A stretch of 64,000 nucleotides of DNA, taken from contig NZ_LT717697.1 of NCBI RefSeq assembly GCF_900157385.1, forward strand, positions 310,001 to 374,000. The letters are read 5' to 3'. The notes under the pieces were generated by a model, which worked only from the letters and a program-made list of their open reading frames with translations, was not told where the DNA came from and searched no databases. The position numbers were made by a program, and so were the translations under genes. The stretch's first letter is position 1. Each line of letters begins with the position of its first letter. Shown here piece after piece: positions 51,117-61,737 of this stretch. This stretch comes from Mycobacterium terramassiliense (GTDB lineage: Bacteria > Actinomycetota > Actinomycetes > Mycobacteriales > Mycobacteriaceae).

Positions 51117-52198
51117 GCGACGCGCTGGGAGTGTTGCTGGCGATCCTGCTGATCGGGGTGAACGCGTTCTTCGTCGCGGCCGAGTTCGCCTTGATCTCGG
51201 CCCGCCGCGACCGCCTCGAAGCGCTGGCCGAACAGGGCAAGGCGCGCGCGGTCACGGTGATCCGCGCCGGCCAGAATCTTCCGTCCATGCTGGCCGGCGT
51301 GCAGCTCGGGGTGACGGTCGCCTCGCTGCTGCTGGGCCGCGTCGGGGAGGCCGCGGTCGCCAACCTGCTGCGCGGCGCGTTCGAGCTGACCGGCATGCCG
51401 GCGGCGCTGCTGCACACGGTGTCGCTGGTGATCGCGCTGGCGATCGTGGTGACGCTGCACGTGCTGCTGGGCGAGATGGTGCCGAAGAACATCGCGCTGG
51501 CGGGCCCCGAGCGCGCCGCGATGCTGTTGGTTCCGCCCTACCTGGCCTACGTGCGCGCGGCGCGGCCGTTCATTGCCTTCTACGACAAGTGCGCCAACGT
51601 GGTGCTGCGCGCGCTGCGTGTCGAGCCCAAGTCGCACCTCAGCATGGCGGTTTCGACGACGGAGCTGAGGGTGATGATCACCGAATCGGTGTCCGAGGGC
51701 CTGCTGGATGCCGAGGAGCACGGCAGGCTGACCCGGGCGCTGCAGCTGCGCCACCGCACGGTCGGCCAGGTCGCGCGGCCGCTGGCCGAGATCCAGGCGG
51801 TACCGGTGGCCGCGGCGGACTCCGGGCCGACCGTGGCCGCGGTCGAACACGCCCTGGCCCGGACCGGGTACTCGCGGTTTCCCGTCGTGAACCTCGACGC
51901 GGAGTTCATCGGCTACGTCCACATCAAGGATGTGCTGACGCTCGGCGACGATCCGCAGACGGTGATCGACCTTGCGCTGGTGCGACCGCTGCCGCGGGTC
52001 CCGCGGTCGCTGCCGCTGGCCGACGCGCTGTCGCGGATGCGCCGCAGCAACAGCCACCTGGCGCTGGTGACCGCCGATAGCGGGGCCACCGGGGCCAGCG
52101 GGACCGCGGGGGCCGGCGGCGCCTCTGGAGCAGTCGTGGCGATGGTGGCGATGGAAGATCTGGTGGAGGACCTCGTCGGCGCGATGCGCGACGCATAG
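51113..52198 (+). CDS. DUF21/CBS-domain membrane protein, second of pair
   Basis: The 361-residue paralogue of the preceding gene has DUF21 ([56 protein letters not shown]) and a CBS pair ([34 protein letters not shown]). It stops after [12 protein letters not shown] and lacks the C-terminal CorC domain, so the two may work as a heteromer. A glycine/alanine stretch ([14 protein letters not shown]) interrupts the second CBS. The ATGA overlap couples it to Rv1842c-like translation. Equates to Rv1841c. Confidence 0.92.
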
Positions 52199-52487
52199 TC
52201 GGCCTGGGCGGCGGGTGCGGCCCCGCGGAGGCCGTATGATCTCCAACGGCTACCAGTCAAGAAATGCTGGAAAGCAGAGGGTCCCGGCCCGCGGAACATG
52301 CGTTGCCAGCAGCGGCCCTCATGGACCGCCGCGGCGCCACAGCTGCGGCTGGAACCCGGGTGACCTGCAGTTGTGGGTCGGCCGGGTGACGGTCGTCAGG
52401 TTGCCGGTCGGTAGGCTGACGTCAATACCTGTTGAGGCCGGTGAGGTTCCGCGTGCCCCAGTACGGAGCCCCTTATGGAGGAGAAAC

Positions 52488-54677
52488 ATGACTGATCGCG
52501 TGTCGGTGGGGAACCTGCGCGTCGCCAAAGTGCTCTACGACTTCGTGAACAACGAGGCCCTGCCTGGCACCGATATCGACCCGGACAGCTTCTGGGCGGG
52601 CGTCGACAAAGTCGTCGCCGACCTCACTCCGCAGAACCAGAATTTGCTGAACCGTCGCGACGAGCTGCAGGCCCAGATCGACAAATGGCACCGCCAGCGG
52701 GTCATCGAGCCGATCGACACGGAGGCCTACCGCGAGTTCCTGACCGAGATCGGTTACCTGCTGCCCGAGCCCGCCGACTTCAGCATCACCACGTCTGGCG
52801 TCGACCCCGAGATCACCACGACGGCGGGCCCCCAGCTCGTGGTGCCGGTGACCAACGCCCGCTTCGCGCTCAACGCCGCCAATGCCCGGTGGGGCTCGCT
52901 GTACGACGCCCTCTACGGCACGGACGTGATCCCGGAAACCGACGGCGCCGAGCAGGGCACCAGCTACAACAAGGTGCGCGGCGACAAGGTGATCGCCTAC
53001 GCCCGCCAGTTCCTCGACGAGGCCGTGCCGCTGGCGTCGGGTTCGTGGGCGGACGCCGGCGGCCTGCGCATCGAAGACGGCCGGCTGCAGGTCGACCTCG
53101 GCGGCGAGTCCACCGGCTTGGCCCAGCCCGAGAAGTTCGTGGGCTACAGCGGCGACCTCGGCTCCCCCGCCTGGTCGGTGTTGCTGACCAACAACGGCCT
53201 GCACATCGAGGTCCTGATCGACCCCGAATCGCCGATCGGCAAGACCGACCGCGCCGGCATCAAGGACGTCGTCCTGGAGTCGGCGGTCACCACGATCATC
53301 GATTTCGAGGACGCGGTGGCCGCCGTCGACGCCGACGACAAGACCGCCGCCTACCGCAACTGGCTGGGCCTGATGCGGGGCGATCTGGCCGCCGAGGTCG
53401 ACAAGGACGGCAAGACGTTCACCCGGGTGCCCAACCATGACCGCCACTACACCACCCCCGACGGCGGCGAGCTGGTGCTGCCCGGACGCGCGCTGCTGTT
53501 CGTCCGCAACGTCGGGCACCTGATGACCAACGACGCGATCCTCGACGCCGACGGCAACGAAATCTTCGAGGGCATCCAGGACGCGCTCTTCACCGGGCTG
53601 TGCGCCGTCCACGGGCTGAAGGCCACCGACGCCAACGGCCCGCTGCTCAACAGCCGCACCGGTTCCATTTACATCGTCAAGCCCAAGATGCACGGCCCCG
53701 ACGAGGTGGCATACACCACCGAGCTGTTCAGCCGGGTCGAGGACGTGCTCGGCCTGCCGCAAACCACGCTCAAGGTCGGCGTCATGGACGAGGAGCGGCG
53801 CACGACCGTCAACCTGAAGGCGTGCATCAAGGCCGCCGCCGACCGGATCGTGTTCATCAACACCGGGTTCCTGGACCGCACCGGGGACGAGATCCACACC
53901 TCGATGGAGGCCGGTCCGATGGTCCGCAAGGGCGCGATGAAGACCCAGCCGTGGATCCTGGGCTACGAGGACAACAACGTCGACACCGGCCTGGCCGCCG
54001 GCTTCGCCGGGCACGCCCAGATCGGCAAGGGCATGTGGACCATGACCGAGCTGATGGCCGACATGGTCGAGCAGAAGATCAGCCAGCCGAAGCAGGGCGC
54101 CAGCACCGCGTGGGTGCCGTCGCCGACGGCCGCCACCCTGCACGCCATGCACTACCACAAGGTCGACGTCATCGAAGTGCAGAACGAGCTGGCCGGCAAG
54201 AAGCGGGCGAGCATCGATCAACTGCTCACCATCCCGCTGGCCAAGGAGCTGGCCTGGGCCCCCGAGGAGATCCGCGAGGAGGTCGACAACAACTGCCAGT
54301 CAATCCTGGGCTACGTGGTGCGCTGGATCGACCAGGGCGTCGGGTCCTCGAAGGTGCCTGACATCCACAACGTCGCGCTCATGGAGGACCGTGCCACGCT
54401 GCGCATCTCCAGCCAGCTGCTGGCCAACTGGCTGAGGCACGGCGTGATCACCGCCGAGGACGTCCGGGCCAGCCTGGAGCGGATGGCCCCGATGGTGGAT
54501 CAGCAGAACGCCGGCGACTCGAAGTACCTGCCGATGGCGCCCAACTTCGACGACAGCGTCGCCTTCCTGGCGGCCCAGGAGCTGATCTTGTCCGGAACCC
54601 AGCAGCCCAATGGCTACACCGAGCCGATCCTGCATCGGCGCCGGCGCGAGTTCAAAGCCCGCGCCGCCGCTGGGTGA
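52488..54677 (+). CDS. glcB: GlcB, malate synthase G
   Basis: The 729-residue monomeric malate synthase of the glyoxylate shunt condenses glyoxylate with acetyl-CoA. Visible are [18 protein letters not shown], the arginine-bearing [13 protein letters not shown] [40 protein letters not shown] and the catalytic aspartate region [20 protein letters not shown] five bases before ATG 52488 fixes the start. In H37Rv a PE_PGRS gene and a toxin-antitoxin pair lie between Rv1841c and glcB; here 289 bases (52199-52487) without a recognised gene separate them. Confidence 0.97.
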   Translation: MTDRVSVGNLRVAKVLYDFVNNEALPGTDIDPDSFWAGVDKVVADLTPQNQNLLNRRDELQAQIDKWHRQRVIEPIDTEAYREFLTEIGYLLPEPADFSITTSGVDPEITTTAGPQLVVPVTNARFALNAANARWGSLYDALYGTDVIPETDGAEQGTSYNKVRGDKVIAYARQFLDEAVPLASGSWADAGGLRIEDGRLQVDLGGESTGLAQPEKFVGYSGDLGSPAWSVLLTNNGLHIEVLIDPESPIGKTDRAGIKDVVLESAVTTIIDFEDAVAAVDADDKTAAYRNWLGLMRGDLAAEVDKDGKTFTRVPNHDRHYTTPDGGELVLPGRALLFVRNVGHLMTNDAILDADGNEIFEGIQDALFTGLCAVHGLKATDANGPLLNSRTGSIYIVKPKMHGPDEVAYTTELFSRVEDVLGLPQTTLKVGVMDEERRTTVNLKACIKAAADRIVFINTGFLDRTGDEIHTSMEAGPMVRKGAMKTQPWILGYEDNNVDTGLAAGFAGHAQIGKGMWTMTELMADMVEQKISQPKQGASTAWVPSPTAATLHAMHYHKVDVIEVQNELAGKKRASIDQLLTIPLAKELAWAPEEIREEVDNNCQSILGYVVRWIDQGVGSSKVPDIHNVALMEDRATLRISSQLLANWLRHGVITAEDVRASLERMAPMVDQQNAGDSKYLPMAPNFDDSVAFLAAQELILSGTQQPNGYTEPILHRRRREFKARAAAG

Positions 54678-54743
54678 AACCGGCTCGACAATGCGGTGAG
54701 TAGCGCGGCCGATGACTAGAATCTGGGCCGAGTCCACAACATC

Positions 54744-54772
54744 TCACATGATGAAAACAATTCACATGATGA
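54744..54772 (+). promoter_or_regulatory. Direct repeat TCACATGATGA x2 before the VWA gene
   Basis: Two identical 11-base copies at 54744-54754 and 54762-54772, 18 bases start to start, lie 28-56 bases upstream of the VWA gene in AT-rich DNA. The layout suggests a regulator binding as a tandem dimer. MtrA sites are loose direct repeats containing TCACA, but that assignment is speculative. Confidence 0.4.
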
Positions 54773-54799
54773 GTCGACGGGAAGGCGGCGGGCACCGGT

Positions 54800-56863
54800 A
54801 TGGGTAGGCACAGCATGCCCGACCCGGATGAGGCCGTCGACCAGCCAGCGGACGAAGACTTCGCCGACGACCAGGACGCGTCCGACGACACGGGTCACCA
54901 CCACCGCGATGCCGCGGCCGACGGCAATTATTGGCGCGCAGACGATTACGTCGATGAGGGCTTTCCCGCCGAGGGCGATAATCCCTATCCCGCCGACGAC
55001 ACGTTCGCGCCTGCCGCCGACGACTATCCGGAATTCCCGCCGCGCAGCCCGGGTTCGGCGGGCGCCGAGCCGCCGGTCTCCCCGCCGTCGCTGTCGTCCC
55101 GGTTCCGCGGCGGGCACCGGGGCCTTGGCGAGCGCCTCGGCGGCCACCGCAGCGAGGGCGGGCGCCGCGGGGTCAGCATCGGGGTGATCGTCGCGCTCGT
55201 CGCCGTGGTCGTCGTGGTGGGCACCGTGATCCTGTGGAGCTTTTTCGGCGACGCGTTGTCGCACCGCTCGCACAGCGCCGCGGCGCGCTGCGTCGGCGGC
55301 AAGGAGTCGGTCGCCGTCATCGCCGACCCGTCGATCTCCGAGCCCGTGCAGCAGCTCGCCGAGAGCTACAACTCCACGGCCGGCCCGGTCGGCGATCACT
55401 GCATGGTCGTCGGCGTCAAACCTGCCGGCTCCGACGCCGTGCTCAACGGATTCGCCGGCAAGTGGCCGGCCGAGTTGGGCGGCCAGCCGGCCCTGTGGAT
55501 CCCGGGCAGCTCCGTTTCCGCCGCGCGGCTCGCCGCTTCCGCGGGCCAGAAAACCATCACCGAAAGCCATTCGCTGGTGACGTCGCCGGTCATGCTCGGC
55601 GTCCGGCCCGAACTCGGGCAGGCCCTGGCCAACCAGAACTGGGCGGCGCTGCCCGGCCTGCAAACCAACCCCAACGCGCTGGCCGGCCTGAACTTGCCGG
55701 CCTGGGGGTCCCTGCGGCTGGCACTGCCCACGAGCGGCAACGCCGACGCCGCGCTTTTGGCGGGCGAGGCCGTCGCGGCCGCATCGGTTCCGGCCGGTGC
55801 GCCGCCGACGCAGGGCACCGGCGCCGTGCGCACGTTGTTGAGCGCGCAGCCCAAGCTGGCCGACAACTCGCTGACCGAGGCGATGAACGCGCTGCTGAAG
55901 CCCGGCGACGCGGCGAGCGCGCCGGTGCACGCGGTGGTCACCACCGAGCAGCAGCTGTTCGCGCGCGGCCAGTCGCTCTCCGATGTCAAGGGCACGCTGG
56001 CCTCTTGGCTGCCGCCGGGGCCGGCGCCCGTCGCCGACTACCCCGCGGTGCTGCTGAACGGCTCGTGGCTGACGCAGGAGCAGACCTCCGCGGCCAGCGG
56101 ATTCGCCCGCTTCCTGCAAAAGCCTGAGCAACTCGCGAAGCTGGCCAAGGCCGGCTTCCGGGTCAACGGCGTCAAGCCGCCCAGCAGCCCGGTCACCTCG
56201 TTCCCGGCGCTGCCCGCCACCCTGTCGGTGGGTGACGACGCGATGCGCGCCACGCTGGCCGAAGCCATGGCCGCCCCGTCGAGCGGACTGGCCGCCACGA
56301 TCATGCTGGACCAGTCGATGCCCGCCGACGAAGGCGGAAAGACCCGGCTCGCCAACGTCATCGGTGCGCTGCGCGACAAGATCAAGTCGTTGCCGCCGAC
56401 CGCCAGCGTGGCGTTGTGGACCTTCGACGGCCACGAGGGTCGCTCGGAGGTGCCCGGCGGACCGCTGGGTGACCCGGTTAACGGCCAGCCCCGCTCGGCA
56501 GCGCTGGCGGCGGCGCTGGACAAGCAGTATTCGTCGGCCGGCGGCGCGGTGTCGTTCACCACCCTGCGCATGATCTACCAGGAGATGCAGGCCAATTACC
56601 ATGCGGGACAGGCGAATTCGATCCTGGTGATCACCTCGGGGCCGCACACCGATCAGACCCTGGACGGCGCCGGCCTGCAGGACTTCATCCGCAAGAGCGC
56701 CGACCCGGCCAAGCCGATCGCGGTCAACGTCATCGATTTCGGCGGCGACCCCGACCGCTCGACGTGGGAGGGCGTCGCGCAGCTCAGCGGCGGCGGCTAC
56801 CAGAACCTCGCGACGTCGGCGTCCCCCGACCTTGCCGCGGCCCTCAACACGTTTTTGAGCTGA
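54800..56863 (+). CDS. Membrane-anchored VWA-domain protein with SBP-like region (Rv1836c-like)
   Basis: This 687-residue protein has an acidic disordered N-terminus (about 1-115), one transmembrane helix (about 126-148: VSIGVIVALVAVVVVVGTVI), an extracytoplasmic substrate-binding-protein-like region (about 160-470) and a C-terminal von Willebrand A domain (from ~490). The MIDAS motif DxSxS reads DQSMP, so metal binding is probably altered. ATG 54815 is an alternative start. It equates to Rv1836c and may organise cell-envelope partners; the function is not established. Confidence 0.87.
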   Translation: MGRHSMPDPDEAVDQPADEDFADDQDASDDTGHHHRDAAADGNYWRADDYVDEGFPAEGDNPYPADDTFAPAADDYPEFPPRSPGSAGAEPPVSPPSLSSRFRGGHRGLGERLGGHRSEGGRRGVSIGVIVALVAVVVVVGTVILWSFFGDALSHRSHSAAARCVGGKESVAVIADPSISEPVQQLAESYNSTAGPVGDHCMVVGVKPAGSDAVLNGFAGKWPAELGGQPALWIPGSSVSAARLAASAGQKTITESHSLVTSPVMLGVRPELGQALANQNWAALPGLQTNPNALAGLNLPAWGSLRLALPTSGNADAALLAGEAVAAASVPAGAPPTQGTGAVRTLLSAQPKLADNSLTEAMNALLKPGDAASAPVHAVVTTEQQLFARGQSLSDVKGTLASWLPPGPAPVADYPAVLLNGSWLTQEQTSAASGFARFLQKPEQLAKLAKAGFRVNGVKPPSSPVTSFPALPATLSVGDDAMRATLAEAMAAPSSGLAATIMLDQSMPADEGGKTRLANVIGALRDKIKSLPPTASVALWTFDGHEGRSEVPGGPLGDPVNGQPRSAALAAALDKQYSSAGGAVSFTTLRMIYQEMQANYHAGQANSILVITSGPHTDQTLDGAGLQDFIRKSADPAKPIAVNVIDFGGDPDRSTWEGVAQLSGGGYQNLATSASPDLAAALNTFLS

Positions 56864-56928
56864 CGCCGATACCGCCGGGCCGCCGCAGGTGGCACGGCAT
56901 CGGCCGGGGGCGGCGATAGCATTTGCCG

Positions 56929-57588
56929 ATGACCGCTATCGAGCCCTGCTGCGACGCGTGTCAGTCGCCGCCACTCGCGCCCGACTCGCGGTGGCTCCGC
57001 GCGGCGCGGTGGGCGCGGCGGCTGTCGTGGGTCAGCCTGGCCTGGATGCTCACCGAGGCCGCCGTTGGGCTTTGGCAAGGGCTGGCGGCCGGCTCGATCG
57101 CCCTGACCGGATGGGCGCTGGGCAGCGGTGTCGAGGGGGTGGCCAGCGTCATCGTGATCTGGCGGTTCACCGGTGACCGCACCCACTCCCCGACCGCCGA
57201 ACGCAACGCGCAGCGCGCCGTCGCCCTGTCGTTTTGGCTGCTGGCCCCCTACGTCGCCGCCGAGTCCCTCCACCACCTGCTGCGCGCCGACCACGCAGGA
57301 ACCACCGCGATCGGCATCGCGCTCACCGCCGCCGCGGTGGTGGCGATGCCAATCCTCGGCCGCGCCAAGCGCCGGCTCGCTGTCGAGCTTCGTTCGGGGG
57401 CCACCGCGGGCGAAGGAACCCAGAACTACCTCTGCGCCGCCCAGGCCGCCGGAGTGCTCTTCGGTTTGGCGGTCACGGCCGCGCGGCCCGGCGCCTGGTG
57501 GGTCGACCCGGTCATCGGCCTGGGCATCGCCGCCGCCGCCGGCTGGCAAGGCGTGCAGTCCTGGCGCGGCCAAACCTGCACATGCTGA
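56929..57588 (+). CDS. CDF-like polytopic membrane protein lacking usual metal ligands
   Basis: This 219-residue protein has five to six hydrophobic helices in the layout of cation-diffusion-facilitator transporters (first helices WVSLAWMLTEAAVGLWQGL; last helix WWVDPVIGLGIAAAAGWQG). The HxxxD/DxxxD ligands of TM2 and TM5 are not there (SIALTGWALGSGVEG; NYLCAAQAAG). Both ends carry cysteines: CCDAC at residues ~8-12 and CTC at the very end. The ATG at 56929 is used; TTG 56923 is in frame. It may have lost transport or use another ligand set. Confidence 0.7.
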   Translation: MTAIEPCCDACQSPPLAPDSRWLRAARWARRLSWVSLAWMLTEAAVGLWQGLAAGSIALTGWALGSGVEGVASVIVIWRFTGDRTHSPTAERNAQRAVALSFWLLAPYVAAESLHHLLRADHAGTTAIGIALTAAAVVAMPILGRAKRRLAVELRSGATAGEGTQNYLCAAQAAGVLFGLAVTAARPGAWWVDPVIGLGIAAAAGWQGVQSWRGQTCTC

Positions 57589-57660
57589 CCGACTCCCGTT
57601 GACGCTGAGGCGCCGTCAGTCCTCCGGCATAGCATCGTGGGCGTTGCCGAAGGGAGCGTC

Positions 57661-58521
57661 ATGCAAATCGATTTCACCCCGGATCCCCGGCTCTACCCGT
57701 TTCAGTCGCGCTGGTTCGACGGCTCGCGCGGACGCCTGCATTACCTCGACGAGGGTGACGGGCCGCCGATCCTGTTGTGTCACGGCAACCCGACGTGGAG
57801 CTTTCTGTATCGGGACATCATCGTCGCGCTCCGCGACCGGTTCCGTTGCATCGCACCCGATTACCTCGGCTTCGGGCTGTCGGAGCGGCCCGCGGGGTTC
57901 GGCTACAAGATCGACGAGCACGCCCAAGTGGTCGGCGAGTTCGTCGATCACCTCGGGCTCGACGGCTACCTGACGATGGGCCAGGACTGGGGCGGCCCCA
58001 TCAGCATGGCCGTCGCGGTCGAGCGCGCCGAGCGGGTGCGCGGCGTCGTGCTGGGCAACACCTGGTTCTGGCCGGCGGACACGTTCTCGACCAAGGCCTT
58101 CAGCCGGGTGATGTCCAGCCCGCCCATGCAATACGCCGTCCTGCACCGCAATTTCTTCGTCGAACGGCTGATCCCGGCGGGCACCCGGGACCGGCCGAGC
58201 GCTGCGGTGATGGAGCACTACCGGGCCGTGCAGCCCAGCGCCGAGGCGCGCAAAGGCGTGGCCGAGATGCCCAAGCAGATCCTCGCCGCCCATCCCCTGC
58301 TGGCCCGGCTCGCCCGCGAGGTGCCCGCCAAACTGGGCGCCAAGCCCGCGCTGTTCGTCTGGGGCATGAAGGATTTCGCGTTTCGGCCCGGTCCGACGCT
58401 GCCGCGGATGCGCACGGCATTTCCCGATCACGTCGTCGTCGAGCTGCCCGACGCCAAGCACTTCATCCAGGAGGACGCGCCGGACCGGATCTCGGCGGCG
58501 ATCATCGAGCGCTTCGGCTGA
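57661..58521 (+). CDS. Haloalkane dehalogenase (Rv1833c/DmbC-like)
   Basis: The 286-residue alpha/beta hydrolase has HGNPTW at 41-46 (oxyanion and halide asparagine), nucleophile elbow GQDWGG with Asp109 and halide-binding Trp110, a cap domain, WGMKDF and the catalytic histidine in AKHFIQED. The aspartate nucleophile distinguishes it from esterases and supports dehalogenase activity on haloalkanes; the natural substrate is unknown. ATG 57661 gives the recalled Rv1833c length; an ATG at 57637 is in frame. Confidence 0.9.
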   Translation: MQIDFTPDPRLYPFQSRWFDGSRGRLHYLDEGDGPPILLCHGNPTWSFLYRDIIVALRDRFRCIAPDYLGFGLSERPAGFGYKIDEHAQVVGEFVDHLGLDGYLTMGQDWGGPISMAVAVERAERVRGVVLGNTWFWPADTFSTKAFSRVMSSPPMQYAVLHRNFFVERLIPAGTRDRPSAAVMEHYRAVQPSAEARKGVAEMPKQILAAHPLLARLAREVPAKLGAKPALFVWGMKDFAFRPGPTLPRMRTAFPDHVVVELPDAKHFIQEDAPDRISAAIIERFG

Positions 58522-58543
58522 CCCGACGGGCGCGCGCCCGGCG

Positions 58544-61366
58544 CTACGCGAACGCCTCCACCGGCGGGCAGGAGCAGACCAGGTTGCGGTCGCCGTAGGC
58601 GCCGTCGATGCGGCGCACCGGCGGCCACACCTTGGGCCGGAAGTCCTTGCCCAGCGGGTAGGCGGCCTCCTCCCTGGTGTACGGGTGGTCCCAGTCGGAG
58701 ACCAACAGGCACTCAGCGGTGTGCGGCGCGCCCCGCAACGGGTTGTCGTCGGCGGACCACCCGCCCGCGCCGACGCGGTCGATCTCGCCGCGGATGGCGA
58801 TCATGGCCTCGCAGAAGGCGTCGACTTCGGTCAGGGTCTCGCTCTCGGTGGGCTCCACCATGAGGGTGCCGGCCACCGGGAAGCTCATGGTGGGCGCGTG
58901 AAAGCCGTAGTCCGCCAGCCGTTTTGCCACATCGTCGACGGTCACCCCGGTCGACTTGGTGATGCCGCGCAGGTCCAGGATGCACTCGTGGGCGACCATG
59001 CCGTTCTCTCCGGCGTACAGCACCGGGAAGTACTCGTCGAGCCGCCGGGCGATGTAGTTGGCCGAGGCGATCGCGGTCAGCGAGGCCGCCCGCAGACCCT
59101 GTGCACCCATCATCCTGATGTAGGCCCAGGTGATCGGCAGGATCGATGCCGACCCGTACGGCGCCGAGGACACCGGGTGGCCGCCGGGCAGGTCCGGGGC
59201 GTAGGGGTGGCCCGGCAGGAACGGGGCCAGGTGGGCGCGCGCCGCCACCGGGCCGACGCCGGGGCCGCCGCCGCCGTGCGGGATGCAGAACGTCTTGTGC
59301 AGGTTCAGGTGGCTGACGTCGCCGCCGAACCTGCCCGGGCGGGCCAGCCCGACCAGCGCGTTGAGGTTGGCGCCGTCGATGTAGACCTGGCCGCCGGCGT
59401 CGTGCACGGCCGCGCAGATTTCGGTGATGTCGTGCTCGAAGACGCCGTGGGTGGACGGGTAGGTGATCATCAGCGCCGCCAGCCGGTCGGCGTGCTCGGC
59501 CACCTTGGAACGCAGATCGTCGAGGTCGACGTCGCCGTTGTCGCGGCAGGCGACCACGGCCACCCGCAGCCCGGCCAGCGCGGCCGACGCCGCGTTGGTG
59601 CCGTGCGCGCTGGAGGGGATCAGGCAGATGTCACGGTGCGGTTCACCCCGGCTGGCGTGGTAGTCGTGGATGGCCAGCAGGCCGGCGTACTCGCCCTGCG
59701 AGCCGGCGTTGGGCTGCAGCGAGACGGCGTCGTACCCGGTGATCTGCACCAGCCAGTTCTCCAGGTCGGCGATGAGACGGCGCACACCCGCGGTGTCGGC
59801 CGCCGGCGCGAACGGATGCAGGCGGGCGAATTCCGGCCAGGTGATCGGCTCCATCTCGGCGGCGGCGTTGAGCTTCATCGTGCAGGAACCGAGCGGAATC
59901 ATGCTGCGGTCCAACGCAATATCCTTGTCCGCGAGCGTGCGCAGGTAGCGCATCATCGCCGTTTCGGTGCGGTATTGCGTGAACGCGGGATGGGTCAAAA
60001 ACTCCGATGTCCGGGTGCTGATGCCGGCGCACACGGGTGCGGCGCGCGCCACGCCGAAGGCCTCGAGCACCGCGGCGACGTGCTCGTCGGTGGTGACCTC
60101 GTCGCAGGCCACCGACACGTGATCGTCGTCGACGCGCCACAGGTTGACGCCCTTGGCCTTGGCCGCGGCGACGACCTCCCCGGCGCGTCCGGGCACCCGG
60201 GCCAGGACCGTGTCGAAGTACTCGTCGTGCACCAGCGCGTCGCCGAGCGCGGCGGCGATCGCCTCGGCGTGACCGTGCACCCGGCGCGCGATCGCCGTCA
60301 GGCCGTCGGCGCCGTGGTAGCTGGCGTACATCGCCGCCATCACGGCCAGCAGCACCTGCGCGGTGCAGATGTTGCTGGTCGCCTTGTCGCGACGGATGTG
60401 CTGTTCGCGCGTCTGTAGCGCCAGCCGGTAGGCCGGCGAGCCGTCCGCATCCAGCGACACCCCGACCAGCCGCCCCGGCAGCTGGCGCGCGTGGTTGGCG
60501 TGCACCGCCAGGTAGCCGGCGTGTGGACCGCCGAATCCCATTGGCACGCCGAACCTTTGGGTGGTGCCGAACGCGACGTCGGCGCCGATCTCCCCGGGCG
60601 GCGTGATCAGCGTCAACGCCAGCAGGTCCGCACCGACGGCCACCAGCGCCCCACGCTCATGGGCTTCGGAAACCAGCGCCGACCAGTCCGTGACCCGCCC
60701 GCTGGCCCCGGGCAGCTGCGTGATGACCCCGAAGAAGTCACCGTCCGGCATGCCCTGTCGCAGATCGGCGCTGACGATCTCGATGCCCAGCGGCTTGGCC
60801 CGGGTGGCCAGCACGGCCGCGGTCTGGGCGAAGACGTCGGTGTCCACCGCGAGCCGGTTTGCGCCGCCGCGGGTGGCGCGGTGCATCAAGGTCATGGCTT
60901 CGGCCGCAGCGGTGCCCTCGTCGAGCATCGACGCGTTGGCGACCTCGAGGCCGGTGAGGTCGGCCACCATCGTCTGAAAGTTCAGCAGCGCCTCCAGCCG
61001 GCCCTGGCTGATCTCCGGCTGATACGGCGTGTAGGCGGTGTACCAGGCCGGGTTCTCCAGGATGTTGCGCAACAACACCGGCGGCGTGAGCGTGTCGTAG
61101 TAGCCCTGCCCGATCATCGACACGGCCACGGTGTTGGCGTCGGCCAGCCGCCGCAGCTCGGCCAGCGCCTCGGCCTCGCTGGCCGGTGGCGGCAACTGCT
61201 CCAGGCCGGGCGCGGCGCCGCCGTCGAGCCGATCGAGGATGCCGGTGGGAACCGCCTTGGATGCCAACTCGTCCAACGAGGCGACACCGATGACGTTGAG
61301 CATCGCCGCAACGGCCTGGCCGTCGGGGCCGATGTGCCGAAGGGCGAACGTTGATTGGTCGGGCAC
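58544..61366 (-). CDS. gcvB: GcvP, glycine decarboxylase (P protein)
   Basis: The 940-residue PLP enzyme of the glycine cleavage system is a fusion of the alpha and beta halves, as in most bacteria with one-chain P protein. The PLP lysine is in [16 protein letters not shown] near residue 690. [20 protein letters not shown] and [12 protein letters not shown] mark the N-terminal half. It is the only gcv gene here (gcvT and gcvH are elsewhere in mycobacteria). It is controlled by the tandem glycine riboswitch immediately upstream. Confidence 0.97.
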   Translation of the reverse strand: MPDQSTFALRHIGPDGQAVAAMLNVIGVASLDELASKAVPTGILDRLDGGAAPGLEQLPPPASEAEALAELRRLADANTVAVSMIGQGYYDTLTPPVLLRNILENPAWYTAYTPYQPEISQGRLEALLNFQTMVADLTGLEVANASMLDEGTAAAEAMTLMHRATRGGANRLAVDTDVFAQTAAVLATRAKPLGIEIVSADLRQGMPDGDFFGVITQLPGASGRVTDWSALVSEAHERGALVAVGADLLALTLITPPGEIGADVAFGTTQRFGVPMGFGGPHAGYLAVHANHARQLPGRLVGVSLDADGSPAYRLALQTREQHIRRDKATSNICTAQVLLAVMAAMYASYHGADGLTAIARRVHGHAEAIAAALGDALVHDEYFDTVLARVPGRAGEVVAAAKAKGVNLWRVDDDHVSVACDEVTTDEHVAAVLEAFGVARAAPVCAGISTRTSEFLTHPAFTQYRTETAMMRYLRTLADKDIALDRSMIPLGSCTMKLNAAAEMEPITWPEFARLHPFAPAADTAGVRRLIADLENWLVQITGYDAVSLQPNAGSQGEYAGLLAIHDYHASRGEPHRDICLIPSSAHGTNAASAALAGLRVAVVACRDNGDVDLDDLRSKVAEHADRLAALMITYPSTHGVFEHDITEICAAVHDAGGQVYIDGANLNALVGLARPGRFGGDVSHLNLHKTFCIPHGGGGPGVGPVAARAHLAPFLPGHPYAPDLPGGHPVSSAPYGSASILPITWAYIRMMGAQGLRAASLTAIASANYIARRLDEYFPVLYAGENGMVAHECILDLRGITKSTGVTVDDVAKRLADYGFHAPTMSFPVAGTLMVEPTESETLTEVDAFCEAMIAIRGEIDRVGAGGWSADDNPLRGAPHTAECLLVSDWDHPYTREEAAYPLGKDFRPKVWPPVRRIDGAYGDRNLVCSCPPVEAFA

Positions 61367-61399
61367 GGGCGAAACTCCTGAGGTCGAGGGAGCGGCGGC

Positions 61400-61620
61400 C
61401 CTCTCCCTCTGTCTTCACCCGTTCGCCGGGCGCCTGAGAGATTCGGCGCCGGGTGCTGCCCGAACGCCTTTCCCCATCGGCGGGTGTGGACCGCTACGGA
61501 TCTCCACCGCTTTCCAGAGGCGTCGTTAACTCGCGCGGTCCGGGTGCCTGAGAGGTTGACGGAGAGGTATTGCTCCTTCGGCGTCCGTGACTGGCGGCCA
61601 CGGAACTCTCCCGCTCGAGT
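61400..61620 (-). promoter_or_regulatory. Tandem glycine riboswitch (gcvT type) before gcvP
   Basis: On the minus strand two gcvT aptamers follow one another. Aptamer 1 (about 61620-61530) opens with CGGGAGAG and contains GGACGCCGAAGGAGCAA and CTCTCAGGCACC. Aptamer 2 (about 61522-61400) opens with CTCTGGAAAGCGG and contains CGCCGATGGGGAAAGGC and ATCTCTCAGGCGCC. GGAGAG- and CTCTCAGG-type elements are the conserved glycine-binding core. The 34 bases from aptamer 2 to the ATG leave space for an expression platform. Glycine probably turns gcvP on. Confidence 0.92.
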
Positions 61621-61660
61621 GCGACGCGTAGGCCAGTTTACCCGGCCCTCGTCAGTCCCC

Positions 61661-61722
61661 CGCGAGCGTGCGTGTCTGCGCAGCGACACGCCGCAAAACG
61701 GGTACAACCGCGCACGCTCGCG
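61661..61722. terminator. Inverted repeat between resR and the gcvP riboswitch
   Basis: CGCGAGCGTGCG (61661-61672) and CGCACGCTCGCG (61711-61722) are perfect 12-base arms. Inside, GTGTC / GACAC forms a second short stem. It sits just after the resR stop (61738 on the minus strand) and before the riboswitch, so it may terminate resR or insulate gcvP. The core matches the GAGCGTG hairpins after lon and the CoA-transferase. Confidence 0.65.
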
Positions 61723-61737
61723 CCAAAGGACGGGTGG

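Noticed and set aside
52199..52487. Leader RNA or riboswitch before glcB
   Set aside because: Some local pairing is possible but no known motif or strong terminator is seen; only a ribosome-binding site can be supported.
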